DNA of 38,822 nt from Candidatus Levyibacteriota bacterium (GTDB taxonomy: Bacteria > Patescibacteriota > Microgenomatia > Levybacterales > UBA12049): NCBI GenBank assembly GCA_016182425.1, contig JACPGP010000024.1, forward strand, positions 1 through 38,822. Direction: 5' to 3'. Both the position numbers and the translations under genes were made by a program. Below the pieces are notes generated by a model that had not been told where the DNA came from, searched no databases, and saw only the letters and a program-made list of their open reading frames with translations. Below are positions 1-6,124 of the stretch, piece after piece; the stretch's first letter is position 1; every line of letters starts with the position of its first letter.

Positions 1-119
1 ATTACATTTTTACTTGAACAATAGGCACAACCATATCTTTTTTCATGACATTGATTTTACTCTTCACCGAGTCATTTGAATACTGTTAACCGAAGAACAG
101 GTAAAAACATACTAAAAAA

Positions 120-281
120 GTGACCAAATTACAACGGTGCCAACGAAAAACTGTTCATGACTTTGGTGTGGAAACAGAAAAGTTATTGGTCGATTTTTTG
201 AGTGGAAGGATTAGGTTAGATGAGGTTCCAGGAAGGGTAACTTTAGACGAGGATGTTACCGGTGCTGACTTGGGGGACTAG
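120..281 (+). CDS. Possible small protein or gene remnant (53 aa)
   Basis: An open frame begins at GTG 120 and ends at TAG 279-281, with an in-frame stop at 102-104 just upstream. The translation is hydrophilic and coding-like (alternating V/L/D/E, ending TGADLGD), which differs from the noisy composition nearby. No family was recognised and no clear Shine-Dalgarno or -10 box sits in front of it. It may be a real micro-protein or the 3' remnant of a decayed gene. Confidence 0.25.
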   Translation: MTKLQRCQRKTVHDFGVETEKLLVDFLSGRIRLDEVPGRVTLDEDVTGADLGD

Positions 282-336
282 GTACAGTGCCCCAGGTGAG
301 AGACTGATAATCGGATAATAAGAATGGTCAAAGAAT

Positions 337-345
337 TGGTATAAT
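337..345 (+). promoter_or_regulatory. Extended -10 promoter for the tRNA
   Basis: TGG followed by TATAAT (340-345) is an extended -10 element. No convincing -35 is seen 17 bp upstream. Transcription from about 352 would read through the tRNA-like fragment and the tRNA into the downstream glycosyltransferase gene. Confidence 0.55.
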
Positions 346-358
346 AACTAGATTTTAT

Positions 359-411
359 GCCTGAGTAGCCCAGCCTACGCTAGGGCTACGGCTGGTAAAT
401 CAGTTGGTAGA
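359..411 (+). repeat. Partial tRNA 5'-half copy split by a palindromic unit
   Basis: GCCTGAGTAGC (359-369) and CAGTTGGTAGA (about 400-410) match the acceptor/D-arm start of the intact tRNA at 416. They are separated by a GC-rich inverted repeat whose arms are CCAGCC and GGCTGG (about 370-395). This looks like a duplicated tRNA 5' half carrying an inserted palindromic mini-repeat. There is no anticodon or T-arm, so it is not a functional tRNA. Confidence 0.5.
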
Positions 412-415
412 TAAT

Positions 416-491
416 GCCTGAATAGCTCAGTTGGTAGAGCAGCTGTTTTGTAAACAGCAGGTCGTCAGTCCGAGTCTGACTTCAGGCTCCA
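416..491 (+). tRNA. tRNA-Thr (anticodon UGU)
   Basis: A full cloverleaf can be drawn by eye. Acceptor GCCTGAA (416-422) pairs with TTCAGGC (481-487), followed by discriminator T and an encoded CCA (489-491). The D-arm has AGTTGGTAGA, the anticodon stem GCTGT/ACAGC encloses loop TTTGTAA with anticodon TGT, and the T-arm has GTCAG/CTGAC. UGU reads threonine ACN codons. The A of CCA (491) is also the A of the downstream ATG, so tRNA and mRNA overlap by one base. Confidence 0.93.
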
Positions 492-1648
492 TGGGTAAAA
501 AGCGGATTTTAGTATTAACTGATCATATGCCGTGGGGTCATCGGGCAATTGCTAAAGCAATACATGGCTATCTAAAGCCAGTAGAGGCTAAATACGGCTG
601 GCAAGTTGACTATGATGAAGTAGAACTGCAATTTAAGGCAGCCAATGAGCTCTACGTGTTTATCTATCGTTTTTGGCCATCTATAGGAAAAGTTAACTTG
701 AAGATGATGGAAAATGAAACGTTACGTAAGGCGTTTGTAGAGGTACTGGACAGTGATTTACCTAATTTGATCGAGAAAATTGAAGGTTATGAGCCTGACT
801 TGGTAATCTCAACTTATTTTATGCACTCGCACGCATTGGCAAAGTGGCGTAAAGAACACAGACAAAAGTTCAAACTATGGAATGTGGTGGCAGATCCGTG
901 GACGATCAATCCAGTGTCGTTCGTTCCAGGAGCAGATATTAATTTAGTTTATGACGAGGCAGGTGAGGAACTGGCTTTAAAATTGGGTATAGAAAAAAAT
1001 AAAGTTTTTAAAAGTGGTTGGTGGGTGCGGAAAGAAATGTACCGGCCAGAGCTAAACGATCCTGCTTTTAGATTTAAAATAAGAAAAAAACTAGGTTTTG
1101 ATGATAAACAGCCAGTAATCTTTGTGGGTGGTGGAAGTTTGGGTACAAATTCGATTGCTAAATTGTTTCCGGCGTTGCTTTTGATTAAAAGGGATGTTGG
1201 GGTTGTGTTTAATTCGGGAACGGACAAGATGACGTATGCAATGGTTGAAAGATTTTCTCAGTTATTGGAAAGACTCAAGTTAACCAAGAGAGTCAAAATA
1301 GTTAATTTAGGTTGGATTGAAAATATGGGTGAAATACTGTGTGCTTGTGATGTAGTGTTTGGGAAAGCAGGTCCAAACTTTTTGTTTGATGTGGTGGCGG
1401 TGGGCAAGCCATTTGTGGCCATCACTCATGTGGGTGGTCAGGAAGATGGCAACCTAGAGCTTATAAAACGGAAAAAGCTGGGGTGGGTTAGAGAAAAGCT
1501 AGCTCAACCAGTTGATTTTTTACTAAAATATTCGCGATCGCCGAAGAAATATAATGATAAATATAGGATTACGATATCTGAAGAAGCAAAAAGAAACCAA
1601 AAAACGGAATCAAATATAGTGGAGTTGGTGAAAAAGGTGATGGAGTAG
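491..1648 (+). CDS. GT28/MGDG-synthase-like glycosyltransferase (385 aa)
   Basis: The protein resembles the monogalactosyl/diglucosyl-diacylglycerol synthase branch of GT-B glycosyltransferases. It opens with a Rossmann-like start (KKRILVLTDHMPWGHRAIA) where the family binds lipid acceptor. It has a glycine-rich turn VGGGSLGTN and a C-terminal nucleotide-sugar site (FGKAGPNFLFDVVAVGKPFV, then GGQEDGN). The likely role is glycosylation of a membrane lipid from a UDP-sugar at the inner leaflet. I chose ATG 491 because the frame upstream lies wholly inside the tRNA. That start has no separate leader and would be exposed by tRNA 3' processing or translated from a read-through transcript. The sugar and lipid specificity cannot be read; a MurG-like role is possible but less likely. 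Confidence 0.8.
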   Translation: MGKKRILVLTDHMPWGHRAIAKAIHGYLKPVEAKYGWQVDYDEVELQFKAANELYVFIYRFWPSIGKVNLKMMENETLRKAFVEVLDSDLPNLIEKIEGYEPDLVISTYFMHSHALAKWRKEHRQKFKLWNVVADPWTINPVSFVPGADINLVYDEAGEELALKLGIEKNKVFKSGWWVRKEMYRPELNDPAFRFKIRKKLGFDDKQPVIFVGGGSLGTNSIAKLFPALLLIKRDVGVVFNSGTDKMTYAMVERFSQLLERLKLTKRVKIVNLGWIENMGEILCACDVVFGKAGPNFLFDVVAVGKPFVAITHVGGQEDGNLELIKRKKLGWVREKLAQPVDFLLKYSRSPKKYNDKYRITISEEAKRNQKTESNIVELVKKVME

Positions 1649-1656
1649 AAAAAACA

Positions 1657-1807
1657 CCCACCAAAGGCGTTGCTTCAATAGCGGCTTTTCCACGCTATAA
1701 GACGTGGTGGATGGCTGGTCTCTAGGGCAAGGCCTTGCTGACACAGTACCTTCCATTTTAGAAGTTTAGCTAGAAAAAACACCTTCTTAAAGATCGCCTT
1801 TGGTAGG
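1657..1807 (+). promoter_or_regulatory. Structured intergenic element upstream of the Rrf2 gene
   Basis: The 175-bp gap holds nested structure. Outer arms CCCACCAAAGGCG (1657-1669) and CGCCTTTGGTAGG (1795-1807) pair at 12 of 13 positions. Inside are a CCACG/CGTGG hairpin (1690-1707) and the perfect palindrome GCAAGGCCTTGC (1727-1738). No open frame is present. It could be a structured 3' UTR, a small RNA or a mobile mini-element. No known riboswitch class was recognised. Confidence 0.45.
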
Positions 1808-1808
1808 A

Positions 1809-1817
1809 TGGTAAAAT
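1809..1817 (+). promoter_or_regulatory. Extended -10 promoter, leaderless start of Rrf2 gene
   Basis: TGG-TAAAAT (1809-1817) ends 6 nt before ATG 1824 with no Shine-Dalgarno between. The predicted transcription start coincides with the start codon. Confidence 0.6.
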
Positions 1818-1823
1818 TGTATC

Positions 1824-2213
1824 ATGATTACCATACCAAAGAAAGTCGAGTATAGTATTATATTAATAGCTTACTTGGCAAAAAACAAGCAAGGTTCCGT
1901 GTCTTTAACACATGTTTCCAAGAGATTAAAGCTGCCATATCGGTTCTTGGGACAGCTGGCGGGAAAGTTGAAAGAGGCGGGGATTGTAACAAGTCGAGAA
2001 GGTAAGAGTGGCGGTTATGAATTGGTTGCTGGCTGGCAAAAGAAAAACCTGTATGATCTAATGGAAGCTTTGGGTGAGAATAAACGAATGGTTAAGTGTT
2101 TGGGAGACGGTGAATGTAGTCGGGCTGCCGAGTGCGATTTGAGAACGATTTGGAATAAGGTTGAAAAGAACTTTATTGATCAGTTAAAACAAATTAAGTT
2201 AGAAGAAATATAA
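1824..2213 (+). CDS. Rrf2/IscR-family transcriptional regulator (129 aa)
   Basis: This is a short winged-helix regulator of the Rrf2 family. The N-terminal helix-turn-helix covers about residues 1-60 (VEYSIILIAYLA, then LPYRFLGQLAGKLKEAGIV) and ends in the family wing GKSGGYELV (61-69). Three cysteines at 92, 98 and 104 have the C-x5-C-x5-C spacing used by IscR to hold an Fe-S cluster, so it probably senses Fe-S, redox or nitric-oxide state. It starts at ATG 1824 directly after an extended -10 box (leaderless). The next gene begins 2 nt after its stop, so the two form an operon. The regulated targets are unknown; no Isc or Suf genes are in the window. Confidence 0.88.
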   Translation: MITIPKKVEYSIILIAYLAKNKQGSVSLTHVSKRLKLPYRFLGQLAGKLKEAGIVTSREGKSGGYELVAGWQKKNLYDLMEALGENKRMVKCLGDGECSRAAECDLRTIWNKVEKNFIDQLKQIKLEEI

Positions 2214-2215
2214 TT

Positions 2216-2479
2216 ATGAAAGTAAAAAGTCAAAATTCAAAAGTCAAAACAAAACAGTACATTACCGAGAATACCTTGATTGCAGAAGTGGTGGAAAGGT
2301 ACCCAGATATAGCGGAGATATTGACTGAAGATTATGGCTTTCATTGTGTCAGTTGTTTTGCTGCTGAAATGGAAACTATTGGTATGGGAGCTGGTGGGCA
2401 TGGAATGTCCGCAGAGGAAATCAAACGGATGTTGACAGCTCTAAACAAATTAATTGGTCAAGATAGTAAAAATAAATAA
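2216..2479 (+). CDS. DUF1858 domain protein, Rrf2 partner (87 aa)
   Basis: This small soluble protein carries a DUF1858 domain (about residues 16-80): the pattern TLIAEVVERYPDIAEIL, then a Cys pair in HCVSCF, then a Gly-rich turn and HGMSAEEI. Relatives accompany hybrid-cluster (prismane) proteins and ScdA/Ric-like iron-sulfur repair proteins, where the Cys pair is thought to be redox-active. It follows the Rrf2 gene by 2 nt, so a shared nitrosative/Fe-S stress role is inferred. The first dozen residues (KVKSQNSKVKTK) are encoded by an A-rich micro-repeat (2219-2252) of the kind found between genes here, so the true start could lie later, near TLIAEV. No separate Shine-Dalgarno decides this. 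Confidence 0.8.
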   Translation: MKVKSQNSKVKTKQYITENTLIAEVVERYPDIAEILTEDYGFHCVSCFAAEMETIGMGAGGHGMSAEEIKRMLTALNKLIGQDSKNK

Positions 2480-2482
2480 AAA

Positions 2483-2506
2483 ATCCCCCGAAAATTTTCG
2501 GGGGAT
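2483..2506 (-). terminator. Intrinsic terminator of the 303-aa protein gene
   Basis: A near-perfect hairpin with arms ATCCCCCGAAAA and TTTTCGGGGGAT. On the minus strand it is followed by a run of T (the A-run at 2477-2483), so it terminates the leftward gene best. On the plus strand it may also stop the Rrf2 operon, though it lacks a T-tract there. Confidence 0.75.
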
Positions 2507-2527
2507 TGGTGGTCTGTTATTGGTTGA

Positions 2528-3439
2528 TTAATCAAGTTTGTCTACAATCTTGCAGACAGTGCCGGATAGTACGCAAGTTTTGTTGGCAGGTGCTTTTATT
2601 GTTGGGCATTTTAGACCAGGTCTAGTTGGAACACAAGATAGTCCACACCAACCGCAGGTAATACCGGTTCGAGTGGGGAGAAGAGAGACTCGGGGTGTGA
2701 GTCGTGGATTGAGAGTAACTTTGGGGATAGGAAGACATTTGCCAAGTGGTATGGTCTCGACTGATTCATCCTTTTGCACTCTTTTTGGTGTTTGACAATA
2801 TTGCCCTATATCGCAATCATTGTCGCCGGTACATTGTCGCGGGTCGTCTGGACGGTTGGTTGGCTTTTGGGGATTTTTGCAGGTGCCATGACCTTCACAG
2901 GCCTTGCGAGCTAGTTCACGAAGGACACTTTGACCAGCACAACTACCCTTAATTGGCTTGACTTCGCCAGTGGTCCCATCATAACAAGAATATTTGGCAG
3001 ATGAAAAACCGGTTTCAGTGTACAATGGATTAATTTGAGCACCAGTGGGAAGTCGGGGGGATTCGCAAGCAGTACCGACCTCAAATGAATTAGTACCGTA
3101 TTTACAGGCAGAAGTTGGCTTTGGACCAAGTGTTCCTTGAGGACAAAATTGGCTGGTTAATTTAAAAATATCACCGCAAAAACCTTTCGGAATTTGATCT
3201 TTATCTTGGTTTTCACCTTTTTTGCAATAGTTATCAAATAATTCAGTAACTTCATGGCAAAGTGCACTGGGAACATTGGTTGGTCTAACAACTGGAGTCG
3301 TTTTTGGAAGAATAGAACTACCACCCACGGTACTATCACCGAGAACGCCACTTTGATTGAGAGATAGAAAAGTGCTAACAACAGCTAAAGTTAATACAGA
3401 GAGAGATAAAGCTAAAACAGTTGATTTGTGTGAATCCAT
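2528..3439 (-). CDS. Secreted or membrane-anchored Cys-rich protein (303 aa)
   Basis: An N-terminal hydrophobic segment (about residues 7-27) acts as signal or anchor. The rest is extracellular in character: a Pro/Thr linker (about 45-58), then a region with roughly 20 cysteines in short-spaced pairs (CTGDNDCDIGQYC, CGWCGLSC), suggesting disulfide-stabilised small domains. No enzyme motif was recognised. It has a TATTAT -10 box 8 nt before the ATG (leaderless) and a strong terminator downstream, so it is a single-gene unit. It is similar in style (anchor, PTxRPT linkers, Cys clusters, DGDC-type pairs) to the truncated gene at 38111. A surface adhesin or cell-wall protein is plausible, but this is inference. 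Confidence 0.7.
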   Translation of the reverse strand: MDSHKSTVLALSLSVLTLAVVSTFLSLNQSGVLGDSTVGGSSILPKTTPVVRPTNVPSALCHEVTELFDNYCKKGENQDKDQIPKGFCGDIFKLTSQFCPQGTLGPKPTSACKYGTNSFEVGTACESPRLPTGAQINPLYTETGFSSAKYSCYDGTTGEVKPIKGSCAGQSVLRELARKACEGHGTCKNPQKPTNRPDDPRQCTGDNDCDIGQYCQTPKRVQKDESVETIPLGKCLPIPKVTLNPRLTPRVSLLPTRTGITCGWCGLSCVPTRPGLKCPTIKAPANKTCVLSGTVCKIVDKLD

Positions 3440-3512
3440 TCACTTTAATAATAGTTAACTATAAAAATCTACCAGTATTTGGGGGTGTAAGTCAAGGGAT
3501 CGGGGATATCAA

Positions 3513-4097
3513 CTAGAGAATTATTTTGAGGATGAACTGGATGGCGGGTGTCAGGATTAGATTGATTAAATTTGAGCCTTTGAAGGGAAGAAATAATATA
3601 AGTGCTAAGATGATAACTCCGTACTGGTCGAAAGCCTGTTGCCAACGGAGTGAGTGTGCTTCTGGAAGTAAATTGAGGAGAATTTTGGAACCATCTAGAG
3701 GAGGAAGAGGAAGTAAGTTGAAAACGGCTAAGACTATATTGGTTTGGATAAAGATATAGAAAGGAGGAAGAGGCAGGAAGCGGATGACAATCGCGAAAAT
3801 AATGGCAAGGGAGAGGTTGCTAAGTGGTCCAGCCAGCGCGACATAAATTTCTTCACGTTTACTTAGGTTGTAAGGATCGATAGGGACTGGTTTACCCCAA
3901 CCAAAATGGACAATAAAAAGCATGAGTGTACCTAACGGGTCTAGGTGAGCGAGCGGGTTTAGAGTGACTCTGCCAAAAGAACGGGGGGTGGGATCGCCGA
4001 AATGATCGGCAACAAATGCATGTGAAAATTCGTGGATGGTAATAGCAATAATCAGTCCAACGAAGAAAATTAAGCCCTCCAAAAGTCCAATATCCAT
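3513..4097 (-). CDS. Site-2 protease family (M50) membrane peptidase (194 aa)
   Basis: This is a short integral-membrane metalloprotease. The zinc motif HEFSH lies at residues 22-26 in the first TM helix, and the second ligand region NLLPLPPLDG at 127-136 in a later helix. Four to five TM segments are apparent, with no PDZ domain, placing it in the compact group that includes SpoIVFB-like and uncharacterised M50 members. I chose ATG 4097: the frame is open further upstream, but that sequence runs through rpmB, and a TATACT -10 box lies 5 nt before 4097. It is divergent from rpmB with 15 bp between start codons. The substrate is unknown; the window has a second, PDZ-bearing M50 at 35584. Confidence 0.85.
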   Translation of the reverse strand: MDIGLLEGLIFFVGLIIAITIHEFSHAFVADHFGDPTPRSFGRVTLNPLAHLDPLGTLMLFIVHFGWGKPVPIDPYNLSKREEIYVALAGPLSNLSLAIIFAIVIRFLPLPPFYIFIQTNIVLAVFNLLPLPPLDGSKILLNLLPEAHSLRWQQAFDQYGVIILALILFLPFKGSNLINLILTPAIQFILKIIL

Positions 4098-4112
4098 GTT
4101 ATAGTATAACCC
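4098..4112. promoter_or_regulatory. Back-to-back divergent leaderless promoters
   Basis: Only 15 bp separate the start codons of the M50 gene (minus, 4097) and rpmB (plus, 4113). The segment TATAGTATAAC (4100-4110) serves both directions: TATAGT (4100-4105) rightward, 7 nt before ATG, and TATACT leftward, 5 nt before ATG. Both -35 regions must therefore lie inside the opposing coding sequence. Confidence 0.6.
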
Positions 4113-4316
4113 ATGAGAACATGTAGCTTGTGTGGTAAAGGTACTTCCATAGGTCGTAACCGCTCCCATGCCCAAAACCGAACTTCGAGAACTTATAAGG
4201 CAAATATACACAAAGTTAGCTTGCTAGTCGGCACCACTAAGGTTGGCGGTAAGTTTTGTAGTAAGTGTCTAAAATCCCTAAAGAGGGAAGTAAAACAAAA
4301 AACGGCACTTGTTTAG
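4113..4316 (+). CDS. rpmB: 50S ribosomal protein L28 (67 aa)
   Basis: L28 of the large ribosomal subunit. The start MRTCSLCGKG with a later FCSKC gives four cysteines (4, 7, 49, 52) forming the zinc-binding C+ version of the protein. The basic core (GRNRSHAQNRTSRTYKANI) matches the family, and length is normal. Translation probably starts on a leaderless mRNA from the TATAGT box. Its stop codon lies inside the loop of the terminator hairpin at 4300-4326, so termination and the end of translation are closely coupled. Confidence 0.95.
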   Translation: MRTCSLCGKGTSIGRNRSHAQNRTSRTYKANIHKVSLLVGTTKVGGKFCSKCLKSLKREVKQKTALV

Positions 4317-4326
4317 GGTGCCGTTT
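4300..4326. terminator. Bidirectional terminator overlapping the rpmB stop
   Basis: Arms AAACGGCAC (4300-4308) and GTGCCGTTT (4318-4326) form a hairpin that spans the rpmB stop codon. On the minus strand it is followed by a T-rich tract, so it also terminates the Lys-rich gene ending at 4343. Confidence 0.7.
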
Positions 4327-4342
4327 AATGATTTAAGAAGAA

Positions 4343-4453
4343 CTACTTTTTCTTAGCTTTTTTGACGGTCTTTTTCTTAACTACTTTCTTAACAGCTTTT
4401 TTAGCGACTTTCTTCTTAACGACTTTTTTGACGGCTTTCTTTTTTACTGGCAT
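4343..4453 (-). CDS. Tiny Lys/Ala-rich histone H1-like protein (36 aa)
   Basis: The 36-residue product starts MPVKKKAVKKVV and consists almost wholly of Lys, Ala and Val with one Thr and one Pro, in KKAVKKVVKKK-type repeats. Such tails occur in eukaryote H1 and bacterial H1-like (Hc1/AlgP) proteins that bind DNA non-specifically; chromatin or RNA binding is inferred. The start is well supported: AAAGGAGG lies 9 nt before ATG 4453, the strongest Shine-Dalgarno on this flank, and TTGACA-N17-TTAAAT lies further upstream. A terminator follows 17 nt after the stop. It is a complete, probably highly expressed monocistronic gene. Confidence 0.75.
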   Translation of the reverse strand: MPVKKKAVKKVVKKKVAKKAVKKVVKKKTVKKAKKK

Positions 4454-4475
4454 AAATTTTATTCCTCCTTTAAAT

Positions 4476-4509
4476 AATTTAAGTCTTTTTTGTAAAATAT
4501 GTCAAAATA
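4476..4509 (-). promoter_or_regulatory. Sigma70-type promoter of the Lys-rich gene
   Basis: On the minus strand TTGACA is followed after 17 bp by TTAAAT, then by AAAGGAGG and the ATG at 4453. This is a conventional promoter plus leader, unlike the leaderless genes around it. Coordinates are approximate. Confidence 0.5.
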
Positions 4510-4566
4510 AATAGTGCCTATCTAATGGTTATATATAAGCAAATTAAGAAGAAAAAAGGACTTAAA

Positions 4567-4605
4567 TTAATTAGGAATTAGGAATTATAAATTAGGAGTT
4601 TTACT
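4567..4605. repeat. A/T-rich micro-repeat (TTAGGAATTAGGAATTA type)
   Basis: Short tandem units AATTAGG / AATTATAAATTAGG occupy the gap between the Lys-rich gene and fmt. It belongs to the low-complexity family that recurs through this window both between and inside genes. Confidence 0.5.
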
Positions 4606-4636
4606 GTAAGATAAGGTAAAAATACCAGTATTAAAT

Positions 4637-5497
4637 TTATTTTGAAAGTGAATAGTGTGATGAAATTTCAGACCAAAAAGTGGACTTTTTGCCTTCGATC
4701 TGGACTTTTTCTAATTCAAGAGTACTGTTATTTTTGGTAAAGGAAAAAATCTTCATGGTTAGTTTTGGTCCATTTTTGGGGAAAACGAAGGTCCAGACTC
4801 CAGGCCAAGGAAGGAGGGCCCTGATTTTTTTGTCTAAAATTGGGGCAAATTCTGGGTCTGATAATTTTTTTGAATCGATATATCCATCGTCTTTGGTTAG
4901 CTGCCGGGCATAAAATCCTGTGCCGGATTGGGGGAGTGGAGCTATATTGCCAGAAACTATTTCGGGAAGAGTGCTAATAATGAGATCGCCTCCAAGGTCA
5001 TAGAGTGAAGTGTAAAGAGATTCTTTAGTATCGGTGGGTAGAAGCGGTTGACTGACCTGTGTGATAAGGTCGCCTTTGTCAAACTTGGCAGACATCTTGA
5101 TGAGAGTAACTCCGATGGTCTCCTCGCCATTTAGAATAGCCCATTCAATCGGGAAACGTCCAGCATATTGGGGCAGAAGAGACGGATGGAAATTGATAGG
5201 CATAACTTTAGGAAGATTTAGCCATTTATCATTTATCATTTGACCATATCCGGCAACAACTATAAAATCAGGACGTTCGATGTTGGGAATAGTATTTAGA
5301 TCTTCAAGTGGAAACAGAGGTAAATTATTATCCTTGGCATACTGATGAACTGCGGTAGTGGTTAGTACTCCTCGATCACCTTTGCGAGGGGGAGTCGTGA
5401 CTACTCCGACAATCTGAAAGCCGGGGTGTTCATGTAGCTTTTTGAGTATCTGAACTGAGTATTGTTGAAATGAACCGAAGAATACAACTGAAATCAT
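4637..5497 (-). CDS. fmt: Methionyl-tRNA formyltransferase (286 aa)
   Basis: Transfers a formyl group from 10-formyl-tetrahydrofolate to initiator Met-tRNA. The catalytic triad is visible: N102 and H104 in INFHPSLLP and D140 in KFDKGDLI. SLLPQYAGRFPIEWAI (106-121) is the folate/acceptor loop. The C-terminal domain (about 200-286) is present but shorter than in E. coli (315 aa). A TATAAT box lies 5 nt before ATG 5497 (leaderless). It is divergent from def, the enzyme that removes the same formyl group, with 32 bp between starts: a natural functional pair that could share control. Confidence 0.95.
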   Translation of the reverse strand: MISVVFFGSFQQYSVQILKKLHEHPGFQIVGVVTTPPRKGDRGVLTTTAVHQYAKDNNLPLFPLEDLNTIPNIERPDFIVVAGYGQMINDKWLNLPKVMPINFHPSLLPQYAGRFPIEWAILNGEETIGVTLIKMSAKFDKGDLITQVSQPLLPTDTKESLYTSLYDLGGDLIISTLPEIVSGNIAPLPQSGTGFYARQLTKDDGYIDSKKLSDPEFAPILDKKIRALLPWPGVWTFVFPKNGPKLTMKIFSFTKNNSTLELEKVQIEGKKSTFWSEISSHYSLSK

Positions 5498-5529
5498 GCC
5501 TAATTATAGCTTTTTTGGTAAAATGAGTC
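5498..5529. promoter_or_regulatory. Divergent leaderless promoters of fmt and def
   Basis: Leftward TATAAT (5503-5508) ends 5 nt before the fmt ATG. Rightward extended TGG-TAAAAT (5516-5524) ends 5 nt before the def ATG. No Shine-Dalgarno fits on either side. Confidence 0.65.
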
Positions 5530-6102
5530 ATGCGGAAGATAGTGTTTTATCCAAACGAGATCCTGAGAGTGAAGACTAGGGATATCAAATCAATTGATGA
5601 GATGCTTCAAGCTGATGTTGACGAGTTGAGGTGGGCTCTACAGAAGGAGAAAGATCATGCTGCAGGTTTGGCGGCGGTTCAGGTTGGCTTGGATCGAAGA
5701 TTTTTTGGCTTAGTCACTGGACAAAAGAGGAACTTACAAATTTTTATAAACCCCAGAGTCATTAAGACGTTTGGTCAGAAGTTACATCCGATTATGACAT
5801 TTGATGATGGCAAGCAAGAAGACTTTTTGGAGGGTTGCCTGTCTTTTCCGGGGCTTTTTGGGACAGTTAATCGATATTTGCGGATTGAAGCCGAATGGGA
5901 AGAAATCAAGGGTAAGAAACTAGAAACTAGAAACAAGAAACTGGAAGGGATTGAGGCAATCGCTTATCAACATGAACTGGACCACCTAAACGGCATTTTG
6001 TTTATTGATCATATAAAAGAAGAAGGTGGGGAGCTATATATGTGGGAGGGGGACAAGAAAAAGCGAGTTGATCTAAACCTGGTAGTGGAAAAGGAAAAAT
6101 AA
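5530..6102 (+). CDS. def: Peptide deformylase (190 aa)
   Basis: A metalloenzyme that removes N-formyl groups from nascent proteins. The three family motifs are present: HAAGLAAVQVG (43-53; Q51, with the usual first Gly replaced), EGCLSFPG (101-108; metal ligand C103) and QHELDHLNG (147-155; ligands H148 and H152, catalytic E149). Start ATG 5530 follows an extended -10 by 5 nt. Residues 127-139 (GKKLETRNKKLEG) are encoded by a micro-repeat (5915-5944) that sits between motifs 2 and 3, so it appears to be a tolerated in-frame insertion in a surface loop. Confidence 0.95.
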   Translation: MRKIVFYPNEILRVKTRDIKSIDEMLQADVDELRWALQKEKDHAAGLAAVQVGLDRRFFGLVTGQKRNLQIFINPRVIKTFGQKLHPIMTFDDGKQEDFLEGCLSFPGLFGTVNRYLRIEAEWEEIKGKKLETRNKKLEGIEAIAYQHELDHLNGILFIDHIKEEGGELYMWEGDKKKRVDLNLVVEKEK

Positions 6103-6124
6103 CAACAAAATACCGGGGGGAATA

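Larger units (their letters stand above)
1..415. other. Leading intergenic region, largely non-coding
   Basis: About 415 bases precede the tRNA. The only coding-like stretch is a 53-codon frame at 120-281. The rest is AT-rich with no recognised gene. A good extended -10 box lies at 337-345, and a degenerate partial copy of the tRNA 5' half lies at 359-411. The window edge cuts whatever lies to the left. Confidence 0.6.

Noticed and set aside
431-490. Start of the glycosyltransferase inside the tRNA (20 extra residues)
   Set aside because: The extra codons are tRNA sequence; the ATG at 491 gives the natural Rossmann start.
1727-1738. Intrinsic terminator of the glycosyltransferase gene
   Set aside because: The palindrome has no T-tract and lies 79 nt past the stop.
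4098-4211. Longer N-terminus for the M50 protease
   Set aside because: It would overlap the rpmB coding sequence and lacks a start signal; the TATACT box fits ATG 4097.
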